A stretch of DNA of 9,434 nucleotides from the NCBI GenBank assembly GCA_040268355.1, contig JAWRIT010000022.1, forward strand, positions 1 to 9,434. Reading direction: 5' to 3'. Within the stretch, counting starts at the first letter, position 1. Each line of letters starts with the position of its first letter. This stretch comes from UBA1367 sp040268355 (GTDB lineage: Bacteria > Actinomycetota > Coriobacteriia > Coriobacteriales > Atopobiaceae). The notes below the pieces were generated by a model. That model made no database searches and was not told where the DNA came from. It saw nothing but the letters and a program-made list of their open reading frames with translations. This document shows positions 6,538 to 9,434 of this stretch, in pieces. The translations under genes were made by a program, and so were the position numbers.

Positions 6538-7587
6538 ATGAAGATTCTGTTTTACGGAACGCGCAACTACGACGAGCGGTCCTTCACCCAAGTCATGAAG
6601 GACTACCCCGATATCCAGATTGACTTCACCAAGACCAACCTCACCTGGCGCACCGCCATCCTTGCCAAGGGCTACGATGCCGTATGCGCCTTTGTCAACG
6701 CAAATGTCCGCGACGCCATGACGCTGGAGATCCTTGCCGGTTTTGGCATCAAGCTCATCCTCATGCGCTCCGCCGGCTTCGACGCCGTCAACATTCCCAT
6801 GGCCAAGGAGCTTGGCATTCGCGTGTGCAATGTGCCCGCCTACAGCCCCGAGGCCATCGCCGAGCACGCCATGGCGCTCGGACAGACGGCAAACCGTCGC
6901 ATCCATAAGGGCTACAACCGCGTCCGCGAGAACGACTTTGCCCTCGATGGCCTGGTCGGCGTCACACTCAAGGGCAAGACGGCTGGCATCATCGGCACCG
7001 GCCGCATCGGCGCCGCGCTCTGCCGCATCTGCAAGGGCTACGGCATGCACGTCATCGGCGCGGACCTCTTCCCCAACCAGGGTCTCATCGAGGAGGGCTG
7101 TGTCGACGAGTTCGTTGACGTCATCGAGGACGCGGACGGCAACAAGCGGGTCGACTACGACAGCCTCTACGAGCGCGCCGACTTCATCTCGCTGCACGCC
7201 TTCCTGAACGACGAGAGCTACCACATGATCAATGACGAGAGCATCGCCAAGATGAAGGATGGCGTGATCTTCGTGAACACGGGCCGCGGCGCACTGGCCG
7301 ACACCGAGGCCATCATCCGCGGCATCCTCTCCGGCAAGATCGGTGCGGCAGGACTCGATGTCTACGAGGAGGAGAACGCCAACGTCTACAAGGACCGTTC
7401 GGACAAGATCATCGACTCCGTGACGGCGCGGCTGTGCTCGTTCCCCAATGTGGTCATGACGAGCCACCAGGCGTTCTTCACACATGAGGCGCTGGCGGAG
7501 ATCGCCCGGGTGACCCTCACCAACGCGCGCGCCTTTGCCAACGGCGCCCCAGACGACGAGTATGTCTTCCGCAGCATCGTCTGCTAA
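6538..7587 (+). CDS. ldhA: D-2-hydroxyacid dehydrogenase, probably D-lactate dehydrogenase
   Basis: A complete 349-residue cytosolic NAD-dependent enzyme of the D-isomer-specific 2-hydroxyacid dehydrogenase family, which reduces pyruvate to D-lactate and regenerates NAD in fermentation. The substrate domain is split around a central Rossmann domain with GIIGTGRIG (150-158) and Asp176 ending the second strand, which favours NAD over NADP. The catalytic set is complete: Arg250 in NTGRGAL, Glu279 in DVYEEE, and His310 in SHQAFFT, matching Arg235/Glu264/His296 of Lactobacillus D-LDH. The frame is open back to 6421, but the family start is MKILFYGTR. Two ATGs lie in tandem (6535, 6538); AAAGGG (6526-6531) is six bases from the second, which I prefer. 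Downstream come a hairpin and then pyk in the same direction, so the two genes together lead from PEP to D-lactate. Other 2-oxo acids (aromatic, branched) as substrates cannot be excluded; the gene symbol is tentative. Confidence -1.
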   Translation: MKILFYGTRNYDERSFTQVMKDYPDIQIDFTKTNLTWRTAILAKGYDAVCAFVNANVRDAMTLEILAGFGIKLILMRSAGFDAVNIPMAKELGIRVCNVPAYSPEAIAEHAMALGQTANRRIHKGYNRVRENDFALDGLVGVTLKGKTAGIIGTGRIGAALCRICKGYGMHVIGADLFPNQGLIEEGCVDEFVDVIEDADGNKRVDYDSLYERADFISLHAFLNDESYHMINDESIAKMKDGVIFVNTGRGALADTEAIIRGILSGKIGAAGLDVYEEENANVYKDRSDKIIDSVTARLCSFPNVVMTSHQAFFTHEALAEIARVTLTNARAFANGAPDDEYVFRSIVC

Positions 7588-7618
7588 CGACTTGAGCCGA
7601 GGCTGACATACGGGAACG

Positions 7619-7654
7619 CAGGGGCCCACCAGATTTGACGCTGGTGGGCCCCTG
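7619..7654 (+). terminator. Perfect 14-bp hairpin after the D-lactate dehydrogenase gene
   Basis: CAGGGGCCCACCAG (7619-7632) and its exact complement (7641-7654) enclose an 8-base loop, ATTTGACG. The stem is 14 bp, almost all G:C, 31 bp past the dehydrogenase stop codon. There is no T-run after it, as is common in high-GC Gram-positives, so it is a probable U-less terminator or an mRNA 3'-end stabiliser rather than a textbook intrinsic terminator. It would separate the dehydrogenase transcript from pyk. Confidence -1.
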
Positions 7655-7880
7655 TCATCCAAGGGCGCAGTCGGCCCCTCGGCGCCTCGGGAAACGCCCT
7701 GCGGCAGCGCCCGCGCATGATCCGTCTGTGAACTGTGAATCCCTTACGCTTCTCAGGCCAACACGAGCTTCGCGCCAGCCCGCAGTCGTTACCATGAGGT
7801 TCTAGTCATTATGTGGGGCGGGGCCTGGCCCCCAACCACACGCGATGCCATACACCTAAGACCTCAACCATTGGAGATTC
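7655..7880 (+). promoter_or_regulatory. Leader/promoter region of pyk
   Basis: No gene is supported in these 226 bp on either strand. They hold a tandem exact repeat, CTGTGAA twice (7726-7739), a CATTAT that could be a -10 (7807-7812) with no good -35, a compact GC hairpin GGGG-CCTGG-CCCC (7820-7832), and the ribosome site TTGGAG (7871-7876) just before the pyk start. A promoter must be here if the upstream hairpin terminates, but its exact position is not evident. Confidence -1.
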
Positions 7881-9326
7881 ATGGCAACACATATGAAGCG
7901 GACCAAGATCATCTGCACCATGGGCCCGGCAACCGAAGACGACGAGGTTCTGCGCCAGCTCATCCTGCATGGCATGAACGTCGCGCGCTTCAACTTCTCC
8001 CACGGCAGCCACGACTACCATCGGCGCAACATCGAGCGCGTGCGCCATATCTCCGAGGAGCTGGCCATTCCCGTGGCCATCCTGCTCGACACCAAGGGAC
8101 CGGAGATCCGCACGGGCGAGCTGGTGAACCACCAGCCCGTCATGCTGAACAAGGGCGCCCGGGTCGTGGTCAGCACGCGCGAGGTTCCCGGTACCGCCGA
8201 GTGCTTCTCGCTCGACTATCAGAACCTTCCCAACGAGGTCTCCTCGGGATCGACCATCCTGGTGGACGATGGTCTGATCGAGCTGACGGTCGACCACGTG
8301 GACGGCCCCGACATGCACTGCATCGTCGAGAACGGCGGCAAGCTCTCCGAGCGCAAGGGCGTCAACGTGCCGAACGTGGACGTGGGACTGCCATCCGTCA
8401 CCGACCAGGACCGTGCTGACATCATGTTCGGCTGCGAGCTGGGCGTCGACGCCATCGCCGCGTCATTCATCAGAAGCGGCGCCGCCGTCGACGAGATTCG
8501 CAAGATCTGCACCGAGATGGGCATGCGCGACATGTACATCCTCTCGAAGGTCGAAAGCGCCACGGCCGTCAAGAACTTCGACGAGATCCTGCAGCACTCC
8601 GATGGCATCATGGTGGCGCGTGGCGACCTGGGCGTGGAGATGCCCGCAGAACAGGTGCCCCACATCCAGAAGACCATCATCGGCAAGTGTGCCGACGCCT
8701 ACAAGCCGGTCATCGTCGCCACCCAGATGCTCGACTCCATGACCCACAACCCACGTCCCACGCGAGCGGAGGTGGGTGACGTCGCCAATGCCGTCTACGA
8801 CGGGGCGGACTGCGTCATGCTCAGTGGCGAGACGGCTGCGGGAGCCTATCCCATCGAGGCCGTCAAGACGATGGCGGCTATCTGCAAGGAGACCGAGCGC
8901 TTCCTGGAGCAGCGGCAGGTCTACCATGACCGCGGCGGCGTGCGCAACGTGAACAGCGCCATCGGCTTCGCTGCGGTCGAGATTGCCGATCGGGTGGGCG
9001 CCACCTGCATCATCTGCCCCACGCATTCCGGACGCACCGCGCGCCTGATCTCGAACTTCCGACCCGACCTGCCGATCTACGCCATGTCCCCCTCGCGGCA
9101 GGCCATTCGCAAGACCTGCTTCCTCTGGGGCGTCTACGCATACAAGACCATCGAGCAGGGCTCGCTCAGCTCGACCATCAACGTGTCGCTGCAATGCGCC
9201 AAGGACGAGTACCTAGTAAGCCTGGGCGACGTGGTCGTCATCACCTCCGGCGACCCGCAGACCTCGCCGCAGCAGGGCGACTACGTGACGAGCACCAACA
9301 TGTGCATGGTGGCACAGGTGCAGTAA
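7881..9326 (+). CDS. pyk: Pyruvate kinase
   Basis: A complete 481-residue enzyme that transfers phosphate from PEP to ADP in the last step of glycolysis. The length matches E. coli PykA (480) and lacks the extra C-terminal PEP-utiliser-like domain of Bacillus enzymes. The A domain opens with RTKIICTMGPA (7-17) and NVARFNFSHG (33-42), with LLDTKGPEIRTG (68-79) marking the A/B-domain junction. The B domain spans about 80-175. The catalytic lysine is Lys223 in ILSKVES, with Glu225 and Asp249 (ARGDLGVE) as metal ligands, and the signature DCVMLSGETAAG is at 310-321. The C-terminal regulatory domain (about 355-478) contains CPTHSGRTARLIS and a GD-rich end (ITSGDP). The ATG at 7881 is four bases after TTGGAG; the ATG at 7893 (MKRTKII) is the more family-like protein start but has poorer spacing, so a four-residue shift is possible. 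The neighbour D-lactate dehydrogenase uses its product. Confidence -1.
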   Translation: MATHMKRTKIICTMGPATEDDEVLRQLILHGMNVARFNFSHGSHDYHRRNIERVRHISEELAIPVAILLDTKGPEIRTGELVNHQPVMLNKGARVVVSTREVPGTAECFSLDYQNLPNEVSSGSTILVDDGLIELTVDHVDGPDMHCIVENGGKLSERKGVNVPNVDVGLPSVTDQDRADIMFGCELGVDAIAASFIRSGAAVDEIRKICTEMGMRDMYILSKVESATAVKNFDEILQHSDGIMVARGDLGVEMPAEQVPHIQKTIIGKCADAYKPVIVATQMLDSMTHNPRPTRAEVGDVANAVYDGADCVMLSGETAAGAYPIEAVKTMAAICKETERFLEQRQVYHDRGGVRNVNSAIGFAAVEIADRVGATCIICPTHSGRTARLISNFRPDLPIYAMSPSRQAIRKTCFLWGVYAYKTIEQGSLSSTINVSLQCAKDEYLVSLGDVVVITSGDPQTSPQQGDYVTSTNMCMVAQVQ

Positions 9327-9335
9327 GGAAGCAGC

Positions 9336-9362
9336 GCGGCTCCGTCCCTGTGGCGGAGCCGC
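9336..9362 (+). terminator. Hairpin after pyk, probable terminator
   Basis: GCGGCTCCG (9336-9344) and CGGAGCCGC (9354-9362) form a perfect 9-bp GC-rich stem with a 9-base loop, ten bases past the pyk stop codon. There is no T-run after it, as with the hairpin after the dehydrogenase. Its position makes transcription termination or 3'-end protection the likely role. Confidence -1.
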
Positions 9363-9377
9363 CACGATGCGCTTTGA

Positions 9378-9406
9378 CCGCCGGTTGGCGTGTCAGCCGT
9401 CGGCGG
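9378..9406 (+). repeat. Second small inverted repeat downstream of pyk
   Basis: CCGCCG (9378-9383) and CGGCGG (9401-9406) can pair, and GGC/GCC inside (9387-9389 with 9396-9398) can extend the stem with a bulge. It sits 16 bp after the first hairpin, so the two could act in tandem. The remaining bases to the window end hold no gene that I can support. GC-rich sequence makes short repeats common. Confidence -1.
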
Positions 9407-9434
9407 ATCCTCAAGAGCATGCGGCTGCCAGGCG

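Noticed and set aside
6511..7662. A 383-codon open frame on the minus strand, antisense to the D-lactate dehydrogenase.
   Set aside because: A shadow of the real gene: the plus-strand frame has a complete catalytic set and NAD motif, while this one has none and runs through the hairpin at 7619-7654.

Overview
This is a GC-rich bacterial window with dense, mostly non-overlapping genes and purine-rich Shine-Dalgarno sites. Its combination of genes is a fermentative acid-sugar cluster, a D-lactate dehydrogenase, a K+/Mg-type pyruvate kinase and an Rpn-family transposase remnant. That fits a fermentative, high-GC anaerobe, most likely an actinobacterium of the Coriobacteriia (Olsenella/Atopobium-like). 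The taxonomic call is inferred from overall character, not from a marker gene.

Left half (1-3727, minus strand): four tightly packed genes form an apparent operon. In transcription order they are a DUF1537-family four-carbon acid sugar kinase, an iron-containing alcohol dehydrogenase, a DapA/NAL-superfamily aldolase, and the N-terminal third of a PdxA-family 4-phospho-acid dehydrogenase that runs off the left edge. The kinase plus PdxA pair is the established signature of D-threonate/D-erythronate-type catabolism: phosphorylation at C4, oxidation at C3, then decarboxylation to dihydroxyacetone phosphate. The aldolase and the Fe-alcohol dehydrogenase between them are not part of the textbook version. 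They suggest a branched or redox-balanced pathway whose substrate cannot be read from sequence.

Middle (3728-5652): a 152-bp divergent intergenic region with two GTGT/ACAC inverted repeats separates the operon from a plus-strand regulator. The regulator has a PrpR-type N-terminal sensor domain, a PAS-like middle, an AAA+ domain and a Fis-type helix-turn-helix. The AAA+ domain keeps Walker A but lacks a recognisable GAFTGA loop and Walker B acidic residues, so it probably does not work as a classical sigma-54 activator. It is the likely local regulator of the operon.

Right of that (about 5700-6393) is an N-terminally truncated Rpn/PD-(D/E)XK transposase-family pseudogene. It ends in a striking EGRA-type tetrapeptide repeat and marks a boundary between the accessory cluster and core metabolism.

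Right third (6538-9326, plus strand): D-2-hydroxyacid (D-lactate) dehydrogenase and pyruvate kinase, the last steps of phosphoenolpyruvate to pyruvate to D-lactate. They are separated by 293 bp that hold a perfect 14-bp hairpin and the pyk leader. A 9-bp hairpin follows pyk. Dihydroxyacetone phosphate made by the left operon would enter lower glycolysis and could be drained by these two enzymes.
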